Shown here: one piece after another, positions 50,907 through 62,906 of the stretch
Layout: the number at the start of each line of letters is the position of its first letter
Numbering within the stretch: position 1 is the stretch's first letter
Assembly: GCF_022458985.1 (NCBI RefSeq)
Contig: NC_061789.1
Coordinates: 21,246,357 to 21,310,356, forward strand
Direction of reading: 5' to 3'
Origin: Mugil cephalus
Taxonomy: Eukaryota > Chordata > Actinopteri > Mugiliformes > Mugilidae
Length of the DNA stretch: 64,000 nt
Position numbers and translations under genes: made by a program
Notes under the pieces: generated by a model
What the model was told of the DNA's origin: nothing
Databases searched by the model: none
Seen by the model: the letters and a program-made list of their open reading frames with translations, nothing else

Positions 50907-51632
50907 TAGGGGTTTTCGATTAAAATTCAAAGAGGTCCAGTTACTAAAAATTCCTCCCAGCAAAGGTCCCAATCTAATGTCACTCTACATAGTGTACCCT
51001 GATGTAAATAAAATCAACAATGTATGTACATTTCTATATCATTTATTGTCAAATTTGTTTGTCAAGTGTTTACTTTTAACATAACAATAAGTCTGAACTT
51101 ATAGAACTACAATCGATTTGATTGGCTTGGCCGTCGACGCTCCTGACGTCTTGACAAGATTAGTGGCGCATGCACGAATGATTTATCTTTGAATTAACCA
51201 TTTAAAGTCTGAAGGATCCGTCAAAGCACGCCGATTCTTAATTACTGTAACTCACAGTTAGACGATATCCAAAGTGTGGCTGAACACTGGGAAATTGACT
51301 CGAGGACATTCGAAACATCTCAAGGGTACGACTAACTTAGTTTTTACCAACAAATTCCTCCAAACAACTCCCTGGGGCTACGCGATCATGCGTCGCTCCT
51401 CAACCTGGAGCCGGCAGCAGCGGTGCGTCATCATTACCGTAATAGCATTTTTTTTAGAAAGCGCAACTTCCCAGTGTTCAACCACACAATTTCATCGGTG
51501 GATTGTTATATATGGTAATTCAAATACCACAAGCTTGTTTTTGTGCGCACACGGATGCTCAGGTCTTAAAGTGTTAATATTAGAATTAGAAGGTCCGTGC
51601 CTGGACCGCGGTCCACGATTTGGTGATGCCTG
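50907..51632. mobile_element. hAT-like element containing an inverted piggyBac-type MITE
   Basis: The left end TAGGGGTTTTCGATT and right end (inverted) CAGGCATCACCAAAT are weakly similar, and both continue to a GGTCCAG motif. The flanks GCTTAGAC (50899-50906) and GTTTAGAC (51633-51640) match at 7 of 8 bases, supporting a hAT-type 8 bp duplication. Roughly half of the element is the MITE at 51198-51573. Confidence 0.55.
51198..51573 (-). mobile_element. piggyBac-type MITE, copy B (inverted relative to copy A)
   Basis: TTAA flanks both ends (51194-51197 and 51574-51577). The reverse complement aligns with 43539-43925, sharing for example TATTTGAATTACC, TTGCGCTTTCTA, ATTACGGTAATGATGACGCA and TTGTTTGGAGGAATTTGTTG. 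Terminal inverted repeats are CCATTTAAAGTCTGAAGGAT and, inverted, CACTTTAAGACCTGAGCATC. It has no coding capacity. Confidence 0.8.
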
Positions 51633-51837
51633 GTTTAGACCTTTCCGCAGACATGATCACTGACTTGGTGCTGCGTCATCATCTATTGACGGCGGTAGTG
51701 TTATGATTACGCGACGGTTAGGTATACAGTTAGACGTTCAAAAAGTACCGATAACAGTATCCTTTGTCCAGAACGTTAATATCGTTAAGATTCTGGACCC
51801 GTACCAAACAATACCGGTACTGGTATACGTCCCTAGT

Positions 51838-51922
51838 GTTTAGGGTCACCAATCAGCCTAACGAGCATGTCTTTGGAGGTGGGAGGAAACTGGAGTACCC
51901 AGAGAAAACCCACGCAGGGAGA
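51838..51922 (-). repeat. SINE-like dispersed repeat fragment, inverted
   Basis: The reverse complement reads GTGGGTTTTCTCTGGGTACT and then TTTCCTCCCACCTCCAAAGA, the body segment of the repeat at 1597-1945. It is truncated at both ends. Confidence 0.75.
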
Positions 51923-51949
51923 ACTATATGTACATATAATCAGAGCTGT

Positions 51950-52860
51950 GAATACCGTATTCCTTGGAGCTGCCGAGTGAATGAATGTTTAAAAAGACTT
52001 GATTCTCAATGCTGCCAGCCAGGTATCTATTTTCCTTGTCTTCCCAACCTTCAAACAGCGCCAACCCACCGTACAACAGCCTGGAGGGATGTGTGCTAAC
52101 AATTCCCCTGTTGGCAGCCTAGCAATTATAGCACCGCTCCTTTATCCCTTTAATTGCAAAGGAAGCTGCTTCCTGGGAGATCAGACTGCTTTGGCTGCCA
52201 CCAGGGAGACTGGCTTCATCACCCCTGGCAGCAGCAGGTAAATGAGGGTGTTTTGCCAGTGAGTTAAATAAAGGTTGTTTGTTAATAGATTGAGGTGATT
52301 TATACTGTATATCTTTGGGCCAACTTTTGCTCTGCGATTAACTGTGTTGCATGATGAATAGGACGGGTAGTCCTCCATAAGTGTTGACAAATGATATTTT
52401 TTATTTATGAAATGTTGTATAACCAGCAGCAACATTAGTTCAATAAAGATTACGTGGTCTATGCCCTAGGCCATACATTTATTATTATTTATTATTCATA
52501 TATTTTATGCAATGCAGATTTTTCTCAGCCAGGGACAGAAATGAACACTGTTCACATGCAGAACCACAACAGTTTGTTGTGTGTTTACGGGGTCATGGCA
52601 ACAAACTCCTTTAAGTAGTAGCAGTGAGAGGCTGAGGCAGCAGAAAGTAGTTTGCAGTGTTGTGCCCATTATGCCCCAATGCTATAATGTGCAAAATGGA
52701 CAAAAAACCTTTGTCCTCAGGGATCCAGGTCCAAATATACAGCTACAGCTGTAGGGGGTGGTGAATTAACAATACACCATACTTAGCAAGACACACATTT
52801 TTAATCTAATCAGACTGCTTTTCTTTTTAAGCAGAGGCTACAGAAAATCCAAAGATGACA
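51950..52860. other. Non-coding stretch beyond the hs3st3 3' end
   Basis: No gene recognised. The part at 52090-52240 is non-repetitive with balanced composition and may be regulatory, but this rests only on impression. Confidence 0.35.
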
Positions 52861-52869
52861 AAAGATACA

Positions 52870-53697
52870 TTTTTGTTTTTGATAAACCTTATTTATTCCT
52901 CAGTTCATAAAAAAATGACATCTCAGAAAAACCTGCTTCATTTCAATAACTGTAAATCAATGCAGACAGCAATGTAGTGCAGGGTTGTTGTACGTCATTA
53001 CAGAATGACACTGAAGGAAGTGCATTGGTTGGTTTTGGTTTCGGTTCTCTTCAGGTAATTACTGAAGAGAAATATATTGTGTGATCATTTTTAGTCTGGT
53101 AGCTGGTGTATTTTTGTAGGGGCATAGTTAACACATCTAGTATCACCTGCAGTAAAAAGAAAAAAAAACAGCTTAGAGTGATCAACGAGAGCAATTTCAG
53201 AACAAATCAATAAATGTGTCTGGCTCATGTGATTTTCAATATGTTCTTGTTTAGACTGGCTAGCAGTTTTTTTGAAAAACAAATACAAAAAATCTCAGTA
53301 TTTTGATAGGACTCTCTATTGGAAGCTAGTCAACATTTCTTTGTTGAAACAGCACAGATTTTAAATCAGAACATTTTGGTGGAAATTAAAATTCCTCTGT
53401 TTTTGAATGTGGTTCAGGGATCAACTATAAACTTAGTACCATTAGAGGATCGATGTTTTATTGAGATGCTCAAGAGACCAAGGCAGTGCCATGACTCAGG
53501 TCGAATTGACATTATGAGGAGCTATTACTGTATTGATCCACCTGGCAAGTGGCACTGGATCAGCTGATGCCTGTATCGACCTAACTAAGTGGGTCCACAG
53601 ACCTCTAAGGGTCAGGTAAATGTTAAGGGGATATTACCAGTTGTTTGTTGAGTTAGATCTCAATCAGCTTAAAGAGAAGCAAAAGTCAAGAAAAAAA

Positions 53698-53730
<33 letters not shown>

Positions 53731-53977
53731 CACTGTCCCTGCTTGCAATACCTGTGCTTTTAAGAAAAAATAACTGTGCATGTCACAAGGGTCAAAACCA
53801 TGAATTAATCTGGTTAGGCAGCTTAGTTAATGTCACAACAATAAATTATCATAAAATAGAATTCTGAGCTTTTTACACACAAATACTGTACATACACTGT
53901 ATAACAATATCTATAGAATAATAAAATATTAATAAAAAAAAAACAGAGACGAGGAAGCAGCAACAGTCATTTTACTC
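52870..53977 (-). other. hs3st3b1: Probable 3'UTR of the hs3st3 gene with candidate poly(A) signals
   Basis: After the stop codon (TAA at 53978-53980 read on the - strand) there is AT-rich non-coding sequence. AATAAA on the - strand occurs at 53457-53462 and at 52892-52897. Either could end the transcript, giving 3'UTRs of about 0.5 or 1.1 kb. A (TA)n microsatellite lies inside. Confidence 0.4.
53705..53730. repeat. (TA)n microsatellite
   Basis: Thirteen TA units within the probable 3'UTR of the hs3st3 gene. Confidence 0.95.
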
Positions 53978-54596
53978 TTATTCCCAGCCAAAGTCATGAC
54001 CAGTCATCTGGTAAAACCTGCTATTAAAGGGTTTATAAAAGTCCCTTAGCCTCTGTACCACCTCTGGGTCAATGTTAGGATGGGTCCGGCCTTTGGTTTT
54101 ACCCAAACAGTGTGGTTTGCTGTTTCCCTCTGGTCTTTTAAGGCAGGGAAAGCCTTTTGTTGGGTTAAAGTGGAAATGCTTCTCTGTAACCACCCTCCTG
54201 AGTCCGAGAAAGTCCTGGACACGAGCCATCTCACCCGCAGGGTCAGTGATGAGCCGCTCTCCGCTAACAAACAGCAACTGCTCCATGGGGAAGTACTGTA
54301 ACCACCGCTCAAGGTGCTTGGCGTACATGCCGATCTGAACCGCACTCCATGTGGTGTCAATCAGACCTGCTGACATGTTCTTAAAGGTCAGGCTCTCAAA
54401 AGATGGGATGTCCGGCTTTTTGGAGCGGGTCTGAGTGTAGTCTGATATTGCTCGGGTGACTGGATCCCGGACAACCACGATCAGCTTTGTGTCCTTAGAC
54501 ATTGTGTAGATCCGAGCTGGGACCTCTTTGGTGACATAGTAGCTGGGGGTCTTCTCCATGGTCAGTTGGCCCTCTGATGACTTGGGCATTAAGTCC
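53978..54596 (-). CDS. hs3st3b1: Heparan sulfate 3-O-sulfotransferase 3 (exon 2, catalytic domain)
   Basis: This exon encodes residues 166-370 and completes Arg165 across the junction. The acceptor reads TTTTAG|GGAC (exon begins at 54596). The enzyme transfers sulfate from PAPS to the 3-O position of glucosamine in heparan sulfate, in the Golgi. Visible elements are [10 protein letters not shown] (about 176-185), the PAPS 3'-phosphate site [14 protein letters not shown] (about 205-218, with R208 and S216), [12 protein letters not shown] (about 276-287) and the pair C316/C328 in GFPCL and [12 protein letters not shown], a disulfide in the family. The end [11 protein letters not shown] matches the HS3ST3A1/3B1 C-terminus. 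Similarity to human HS3ST3 along the whole exon is very high and extends through variable positions, so subfamily 3 is favoured over HS3ST1, 2, 4, 5 or 6. 3A1 and 3B1 share nearly the same catalytic domain, so the b1 label is less sure than the subfamily. An upstream in-frame extension to 54703 is intron sequence. Confidence 0.95.
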
Positions 54597-55508
54597 CTAA
54601 AAAGGACAAAAACACAATGGTTTATATTTAGACTACAGGTGAGATAGGTACAACATCCTGTGTGCATTGTGTCTTTCTTAATGCAGCCACATTTTAAAAC
54701 CAACTACTTGGGGTCTCCATAAGAGGAGGATGTCATTAACACTAACACTATATGGCAGGTTTAAAAATAGTGTCAGTCATCATCAAGAAGACAATAGTAG
54801 ACTTCATGTCGTGTGAATGTTCCTAAAGTGACTGGGAATTGTAGGTCAAGTCTTTTCAATCATATTTGATTGCCTGTGATCACAAAACACAGCTTATGAC
54901 ATGTTGTAAGTACATATCCTGAAGGAAGGTTTTCATCTCTTGTTGCTGTAATTAATCTTTTAAACTTGACAAACTCCACATGTAAATAGTCCATGCATTC
55001 CTTACATCAGACAAATGATGGTTTAAAATCTAGTGTTTTGTGTTTTAAAGCAATGAACTTTTCTCCTCATGGTTGCCAGTGAAATGTGTGTAAAATATGA
55101 AGATCTGGTGAAGCCTTACATTCCTTCGGAGAAAAAGAGCAGGCTTGAGACCTGTCCATTCTCATAACTGCATATTCTTCTTGACCCTGGATGGCTCTGG
55201 TTGATCATAATGTAGCCTGTTAACTGAAGCCCTGACTGGATAATGGCTAAAGTAAGCCAAGGGGGATTAGTACTAAGCCATACAGGCTAGGGCATTTGAG
55301 CTCGATGACTGCCTTGTTGCTCAACTAGGTCCCTGGTTTGTCTCTAAAGAGAGGGGGAAGAAATATGTGGTCACAGTGACAGGAGTCAGTGATAAGTATT
55401 TAATCCACAAAGTAACACAGAAGCAAACCAAATGCACAAGGTGTTAAGAGAATAACACACGTGCTTCTGCAGCTAAGTGTATTCTGCTAACGTCCCAGTA
55501 TACTGCCG

Positions 55509-55545
55509 TTTTTTTTTTTGTTTTGTTTTGTTTTTTTTGTTTTTA
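55509..55545. repeat. T-rich simple tract with TTTTG units
   Basis: A poly-T run followed by TTTTGTTTTGTTTTG units within the hs3st3 intron. Confidence 0.85.
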
Positions 55546-57354
55546 ATCATCCTTTCAATATGACATTTACATTGATCACCAAGACATCTGGTGTGCATTC
55601 AAAACAATGCCACATTTCAGTGCGGTTAAATGTCAGCATTGCTTTTTAGGTTTGGTTTATCTACCGCATGGACAGAAACGAGAGGCACTGGAAATATTTT
55701 CATCCAATTTGACCTGTGTCACATTTCACTGACACCACTACCGTATAGATACGAAGCTGTGATGGGTGTATGTGATCTACCTAACTGGATCCAGTGACCT
55801 CATCTGACTGGAGTGAAAACTCATGCATCCCCAGGTCATATTTTACCATCTGCTTGACACAAGTGACTAAAATATGCACAGGTCTGTAGCGATCTTAAAC
55901 TGGGATTCATATTTGCAACACTGTAGAAATATCTTTCTGTGAAATCCAGTTAGTGTGACTGGGTTTCTCAAAACTCAGACTAACTACAATCTACAGACTA
56001 ATACATTGTGAAAGTTATCGTACGACAAACCATGATCATCTTTAAATTGTTCACATTTTTCACACAGAGCAAGTTTTGTATTTTTTAAATTATTATGTCG
56101 AGCAACTACTTACAATAAAATGCTCTACACTAGTTTATAGTGCACACTTATTGTGGACTAAAACATTTGGTCCCTGCGGCCCGTCTTAAGAGATTGAAGG
56201 CAAAATTAACTGCTTTTGAAGGTTGGAATAAAAAGCAGCGTGCTGTAGTTTTCACAAGATTCAGCTGCTAACATAACTCATATGGGTTTCCACAATAGAT
56301 TTTGCTGTTCAGAGAAGAGCTTTACTGATTCCGTAGGCGTTGCCCATACCATAGTAGTGGCATACAAAAACACAAAGGTTTCTACTTGTTCAGTTTCATT
56401 CTTTTCTATGGAGGTGTTAGGTCTAACATATGTATTAAAAGTTATTCTTCCCAAGAGCCTTGGACACCATTGTATGTGGAGGAGGATACACACACAATCC
56501 AATCAAGACAGTAGGTAAGAGAGATACAAACAACTTCAACAGAAACCCCTGCATTTATCTAATGCATCTCTTGGATACACACATGCAGAACCCTGTAAGA
56601 CAGAAGAATTTACAACCAGTCAGACTTTCCACTGAGTCAAGGAGGAAAAATATCTGTAAGTGAAGTGCATGCATTATTCATCTTTGCACAGATAGAGTAG
56701 GGGGAGCATCTTTGACTGGGCAGGGACAGAGGCCTCGGAGGGGGCAGGGCAAGTTTTCACAAATTGTTCTGCTCAATAGATTTCAGTGGATCCTCATCTG
56801 TCAATCGTCAGCTTCAAGGCAATAGGAGAAACCCAGAGAAGTCCAATCTCTCCATCTGAGCCTAAACATACTTACTGCTGCCCCTTTGTGAATTTGGCAT
56901 GTTTCTGTTTGACGTGTAAAAAGCTAAAACCAATGATTCACTCTGTAAATGTCACATCCAAGTTGGATTCAAATGTATTTTCAAAGTCATAAAGCAAAGG
57001 GTCTTTGGGCTGTTTCGACTGATAATTGACACACTAAACATAAAATTTAAATGGATGTTTGTGCTTTCGTACAAACGTCCATTTGTTCTATAACATGAAT
57101 TCACAGGAGAACAGCAGGAAGGGAGAGATAACAGGGGAGAGAAGAAGACTATTAAGAGGATGAGATAAAACAACAGAAGAAGGAGTACAGAAAGGATTAG
57201 GTGGAATCTGTTGGAGCAAAGGTTGACCCCTTTGACCCTGAAGCCTAAGTTGTCAGCTGCCGATTTCGGTGGTGGTTGTGTATTTTCATGCCTCAGAGAT
57301 ACAACCTATTAAACCAGTATCGTGTGATTCGGTGTGTGTTTGCCAGGGAGTGAT

Positions 57355-57600
57355 TCAACTTTCAATTTCAATTCAATACACTTTTATTTATATATCATCA
57401 ATAACAGTTCTTTACAGAACCCAGAGAATGAAACCTCCAGAGCAGGGTGACAGTGGCAAGGAAAAGCTCCATTTTAACAGGAGGAAACCTTGAGCAGAAC
57501 CCAGCTCATATGGAGGGAACCATCTGCTGAAAGCCAACCGGGTAGAAACAGAGAAGATAGAGAACAGGAGGGAGACTGGAAATGAACAGGGGCAAAAAAA
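57355..57600 (+). repeat. Teleost dispersed repeat of the TCAATTCAATNNACTTTTATTT type
   Basis: It begins TTTCAATTTCAATTCAATAC, followed by TTTACAGAACCCAGAGAATG, GACAGTGGCAAGGAAAAGCT, TTTTAACAGGAGGAAACCTT, GAGCAGAACCCAGCTCATAT and ACCATCTGCTG. I recognise this order as a widespread fish repeat. Its class is not certain from memory. The copy lies in the intron, antisense to hs3st3. Confidence 0.65.
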
Positions 57601-59949
57601 TGTTAGGGACAATAGTTCTATCACAGGTGAGTTAACTGCCATATTGATTGAATTGTTACATTGGAGAATGGTTGGAGAAAAGTAAGTTTTGTTCATTAAA
57701 CTGTCAGCTGTGGAAGCTGAACTTGAAAGCCGGTACCCTGTTTACATTCACTGCTTTTCAGGAAGCAGGTTCAAAGGTAGGAATTCACTCTGTCCCTGCG
57801 CGCAGCTTTGGGCTGACAGGCTGATGCCCTTTGTAATGACTTGACCAATGTAAAGAACACATAAAGTGCAGCAGACTACATAATGTTCTGTGTTATTCTA
57901 ACTGGCATTTGTAATTAAGCTTTTCAGGCCCCTGTCTCAAGGGACAGCGCCAGAAAAAAAAAAAAAAAACTGTCAACATGATCTAATGTCATGATGAGTT
58001 CTAATCTTACCCTGCAGCTATAAGAGTAATTAAGCTAGAGTGAGAATCAGCCCTCCTCTAAAAGACAGAATGAGAGGTGGAAGCTTCCGCTTGGAACAAC
58101 AAGAGCAAAACTGGGCATGTTCTGGAGAGAAATGAAAAAGGACAGCATCTTCATGCAGTTATTTGGTCATTGCAACTCATCGATCGTTATCATCCCACAT
58201 AAAACACTTTTTTTTTTATGACAACTGGATGCACTCAGCTTCAGCTTCTCAGCAGATTTTCTGAACAACACTGAGCACGGCCTTTTCTCATCCTCTTTTA
58301 CTGTCTGGATGCAGAACTCAAGGCCACCTGGCTGTCTGGTGGAAACAGACCCATTCTATAGGAGACAGAAACCAGCACCATTGTGGCTTCAGTAGCACAA
58401 CCGTCAGCCTCGCATTAACACATCAAATTCTGACAGTTGGTTGTTTATAGAGTCAGCAAGCACTTTTAATCCAGGGTTTTGGTGCTGGCAAAGTATAAAC
58501 AAATACCACTAAACTAATCCCGCTGGGTGTTTTTGAAGCCACTGTAAAAAGTGAACTGAAATAAAAAATGATACTAATATGTGTGCAAACTACACTCAAT
58601 CATAATAGGTGAACAGAGCTGATCAGCGTGATCAGTGCCAGTGCCTGATTCAGCTCAGAAGGACTTATGAACAAGTGTGACTTACTGCTTCTAGATAGAT
58701 ATGGATAAAACAATGTCCCTCAGTAATGCAGTAAAGTTTTATGCTTGATTTCGATTTTTCTCATGCCCCAAAAATATAGAGAACTAACAATAACATTCTT
58801 TGAATCCTGAAGAATCATTTAATCTCTTAAACTAACCAGGAAACACCAAGCTGACTGTAAAACAGACTAAAATGTAAAACAGACTAAAAATGTAAAACAA
58901 ACAAAAAATCTGTATTAACAGATATAAACCACCAATCAATCAGTCAAATCAACTGCAGCTGGGAGTGTGATGAAGAATTTCTATGAACACTAGTTGATGT
59001 TGGAAAATTAGACAGTTTATACTTAACTGTAAGCAAGAATAGCTAATGCTGGATCTGTGTGAAACATTTTACTTAAGCATGGCATCACACGGTTACGATG
59101 TCAGAGCTTCCATGTGATGAGGAGGAAGTTCCTCCTTTGAATGCAATGTCCGTATCTCACTTGTGTTGCAGTCGGGAGAATTAGGTAATTCCCCACAGAC
59201 GCACGCTGTTCTGAGAGGATCAGCAAGTACGACTTCAAACAAAGACTCGCTCTGACTTTCTGTCAGGGGGTTGAGAGAGAAAGACAGACACAGGAAACAA
59301 CAAATTCTCTCTGAAGATGCTACAAAAGAGCAAGACGAGGAAGTCAACAACTCCGGGGGATATAATAAACGCGTTTTGTTACAGTGTTTCCAAAGAACTG
59401 TGCTAAGTGCTGTGATTTGACAAATTGCTTCAAGCAAAAGCCCAGGAGGTCGCTGCAGAATTTTTAATTGCTATTGTCTAGAATAGAGGCAGGAAGAAAA
59501 TGTTACCATTATTAACAATATAGAGTGCTTATTCTAGGAATGGTAACAAGCTGTCTTTCAGAAATCAGAAGGCAGCACCAAATTCAAAAAAAGTTAGCGT
59601 TTTGTAGGACATGAAGTTTTTAAAGTGTGAGGGTTCATGGTTTGAGACCTTTACACTTATATGTAAATAGCTGCTAGGATCTGTAAAATGCTCCTCAGAT
59701 GCATCTTCTCAAAAACACACTTTTCCATTCTTTTCCACTTAGTGTGCTGACATTAGTTTTAGCTGGGAGACACTTTTATCAGGAGGTGGGAGCTCTCTAT
59801 CTCTCTTATTCCCCCGTGCCTTTGCAGCTGGAAATGTTGAGTAAGCAAAAAGCCAACAGCGGACTCAAATGAACCTACTCTTGGGAAATGCTGCTTTTCA
59901 AACTCTGTTAAAGTCAACTTTCAAGCTAAAAAGCTTAAGTGTAGTATTT

Positions 59950-60200
59950 CAGTCTTTTCTTGGGCAGGGTCCATGAATGTGCTTTCTGATGAACCCCTGC
60001 TGGGCTTCGTCAAAGGGCACTTTCACCCTTCTGAGCACATTTGCATACAAAGTGAAGGCAGAGAAAACATGTTTCACACTAATTGTCTGCTCCTTTATTG
60101 ACGGGGTTAATGCAGTCTTCAGGGGTTCTCCAGCATCCCCTTTCATTGAGCTCCATAGCGCAACAGTAAGAAAAGACTAAATTTACTGCCCTCTATCTGC
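59950..60200. promoter_or_regulatory. Candidate intronic regulatory block
   Basis: A non-repetitive stretch of balanced composition in the hs3st3 intron contains the octamer ATTTGCAT at about 60038-60045 and several homeobox-like ATTA/TTAAT motifs. It overlaps short open frames on both strands, as conserved non-coding DNA often does. Without an alignment this is weak. Confidence 0.18.
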
Positions 60201-62696
60201 CACTGGACTGCAGTAAGCCCCCCTGGGGCTCTGAGGAGGATTAGTGGTCTTCTCTAGAGACCCTCAATGAGTTTGTCAGAGAGCTCTTCTTTGTTCTACA
60301 TATGGAACCTCAAGAAGTAAAACATGATTACAGTAATCAAGTCACATCTACTGTATAGAAAACAGAAGACCTTGGTTTGAGTGTTCATTTAGGAGATGAG
60401 TAATTAACCTGTTTAAAAATAGACATACAGGAGGAAGTTAGAATTATGCTATTACTAAAGAAAGGAGGGGCCAAGGAGGAGGCCGTTCCCACGGCTTTTG
60501 GGAGTTGCCTCCTGTGCTCTTTGTGAGTAAGTGTGCACAATTGTCTGTCTGTCTGTCTTTTTCTGCAAAGGGTTGAGAACGTGTTATATTGTATTTGGCG
60601 TCCCATTGAGTCAGGGCCTCTGCTCTATATGGGGCTCCACAGGGATGGACTCAGCGGACCTCCAGCAGGATGGACACGCCATAGTAGACAAATGGTGTGG
60701 GCACAACTCAATGCCACAATAGGAGCTAAGAAGCCCACCCAGCAGACTGCCCCAGTCTCCCCACGCTACTGCTCACCATTAGTCTGGGTGCGAGGAAGTG
60801 AAACACATGTGCAAACAAATCAGTGGATACCATGTGCTAAATTTCATTTCAATCAAAGAGGACATGCATAATAATACAATTATTTTAAATGCATCAAAAT
60901 GCCATACACAGTGTTGGACAAAGAAAATGATTCAACATAATGATACCTTCCAGGTCAAGTCAAGTCAAAGTCAGTGGGGTTTTCTGAGCACCACTGAATG
61001 TTTGTTAGGAGATGATGACATGCGCTGTGCTGCACACAGACTGTGACAACTCAAGCCCAGTTGTTTTAATTAGCCAGATCACCTTGCGGGATATAGAAGT
61101 CTTTATTATATCCTGGCCTTTATTTTTTCCATAACTGCATGTTTAGGTTGTGTCTGCCATTTTTAACAAGACACTCAAATATATCAATTACATAAAAATG
61201 CTTCTTTGACATTATATTAAATTCTGTCCATCATGATTCTTAACATGCATTGCACAACTTGTGGATTGTGAAAATAGCAGGAGGTTTTAGCCCATTAATT
61301 CAATAAAGTCATCAAGCATAGGGTGATTTCAGTCTGTTCTAGCTCAGTCCGTAGAGACGGACAAAAGATCCTCTTCATAGACTGATTGTCCAGAAATGTC
61401 CTCAACCTGTCTGGAAATTCTTAAAGGAGCTTAAGTAAGAAGTCCTTTGAACAACGCTCCACTTCCCCTATTGTAGCTCTATGGAGCCAGCTTTGAAACA
61501 GTGTCCAGCTCCTTTGAAACTGCATGTTAATCCCTCGACTCGGTCAAACAGACACCTGAAGTTAAAGGATCCCTTTTTGTATCTTAAGAATGAGGTTACT
61601 CACATGTAAGGCTCTTAATGCCAAATCATTTCCAGTCAAACTTTAGGTGTGTTTGTGATGTTTTTCCAGAAAGATGAGAAAATTGTGTAACTGTGCAGCT
61701 GAGTCAATAGGAACATGTTTGCATGCTAAGGTACAAGGACAACAGTTGCCATGGCAGGCAACCCAGTGCAAAGTTTCTTGAAGCTGTAGCATCTTGAAGT
61801 TGTAGAATACAAAACCAAAGGCCTGTGGCATTAATGTCTATTTGCATTAAAGATAAAAAAAACTAATTACTACAACTTAATCAAAACCCTAGAACTTCTT
61901 GAATCTTGGATCTCGCTCCAGGCTTCAGAATTCAGGGCAAATTTAATGGGAAGCTCTTCTTCCTTGGTCCCACCGTCCTTGCTCAAAAGCCACAAAACAT
62001 ATAGGTCCAAGGACAAATGTTGAACTCTCAGTGAATGCAAACAAACACATATTCAATTAATCCATGACGTAAACGACAGAGAAGAGTGCCCTAAAATATC
62101 AGCTCAAACTGAACACAGTTTTCATTCATATGTGGACACACAAACTGTGTTCTGTTTGAACACTTGCAAGTAAACACCTGATTACGCTTGCTGTTGTTAA
62201 AGCTGTAACCTTTACACCTCAAACCACATCTTCAAATGGCCCAGCCTGTGCTATACCAGGTACAACACCAGTTTGCCCCTAGTCTAGATAATGCTATCAT
62301 CTGAGAACACACTATCTTCCTATTTTCCCCTTTTGTTTAGAAATTTTCATAAATCAATGCAATTTCACATCACATTTCACTATACTTTCTCTCATGGATT
62401 CATTTTCTTTTCTCATAAAATCACAACTGCAGCAGCAACTGTGATGTTATAAGGCAGGCTTCCTAAGATCACACCTCTGGCACTGCTGAAAATGATTACT
62501 GCAGCTGATTAACACGTTTGTTGTTGTTGTTTTGCTGTCGCAGAAAGTGTCTCAGACTAAATGAATTGTCAGGCTAATATATGATGCAACAAAGGCTGAA
62601 TGAAGGCGGACTTTCTGAGGAGACAAGGTCTGTATTTAAATTCAAATGATTTAAAATGATCAGCGGAAACTAATGTTTAGGTTTTTTTCAATTAAG

Positions 62697-62790
62697 ATAA
62701 TAATAATAATTAATAATAATTAAGATAATCCATATTTTTATTACTGTTGTTATTATTGATAATAATAATAACAATAATGTATTTATTTTA
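62697..62790. repeat. AAT/ATA-rich low-complexity tract
   Basis: Repeated AATAAT units broken by short unique pieces, close to the 5' splice site of the hs3st3 intron. Confidence 0.85.
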
Positions 62791-62906
62791 CGGAGCAAAA
62801 TAGTCTTAAAATACGAACAGCAATGTTTCATACTGTTCTGAATTTGACAGATGTTGTGTGTTTCACTTATACTAGCTATTAGATCATAGTTTTGAGTTTT
62901 GTGTAC

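Larger units (their letters stand above)
54597..62906 (-). other. Single large intron of the hs3st3 gene
   Basis: The intron is 8.3 kb, bounded by GT (complement of 62905-62906) and AG (54597-54598). HS3ST3 genes in mammals likewise have two coding exons split by one large intron at this Trp-Tyr-Arg position. No other gene was recognised inside. A fish repeat lies at 57355-57600, and simple repeats at about 55509-55540 and 62697-62790. Confidence 0.85.

Noticed and set aside
54597..54703. Upstream in-frame extension of hs3st3 exon 2
   Set aside because: The polypyrimidine-TTTTAG acceptor at 54597 and the family junction at Trp-Tyr-Arg show that it is intron.
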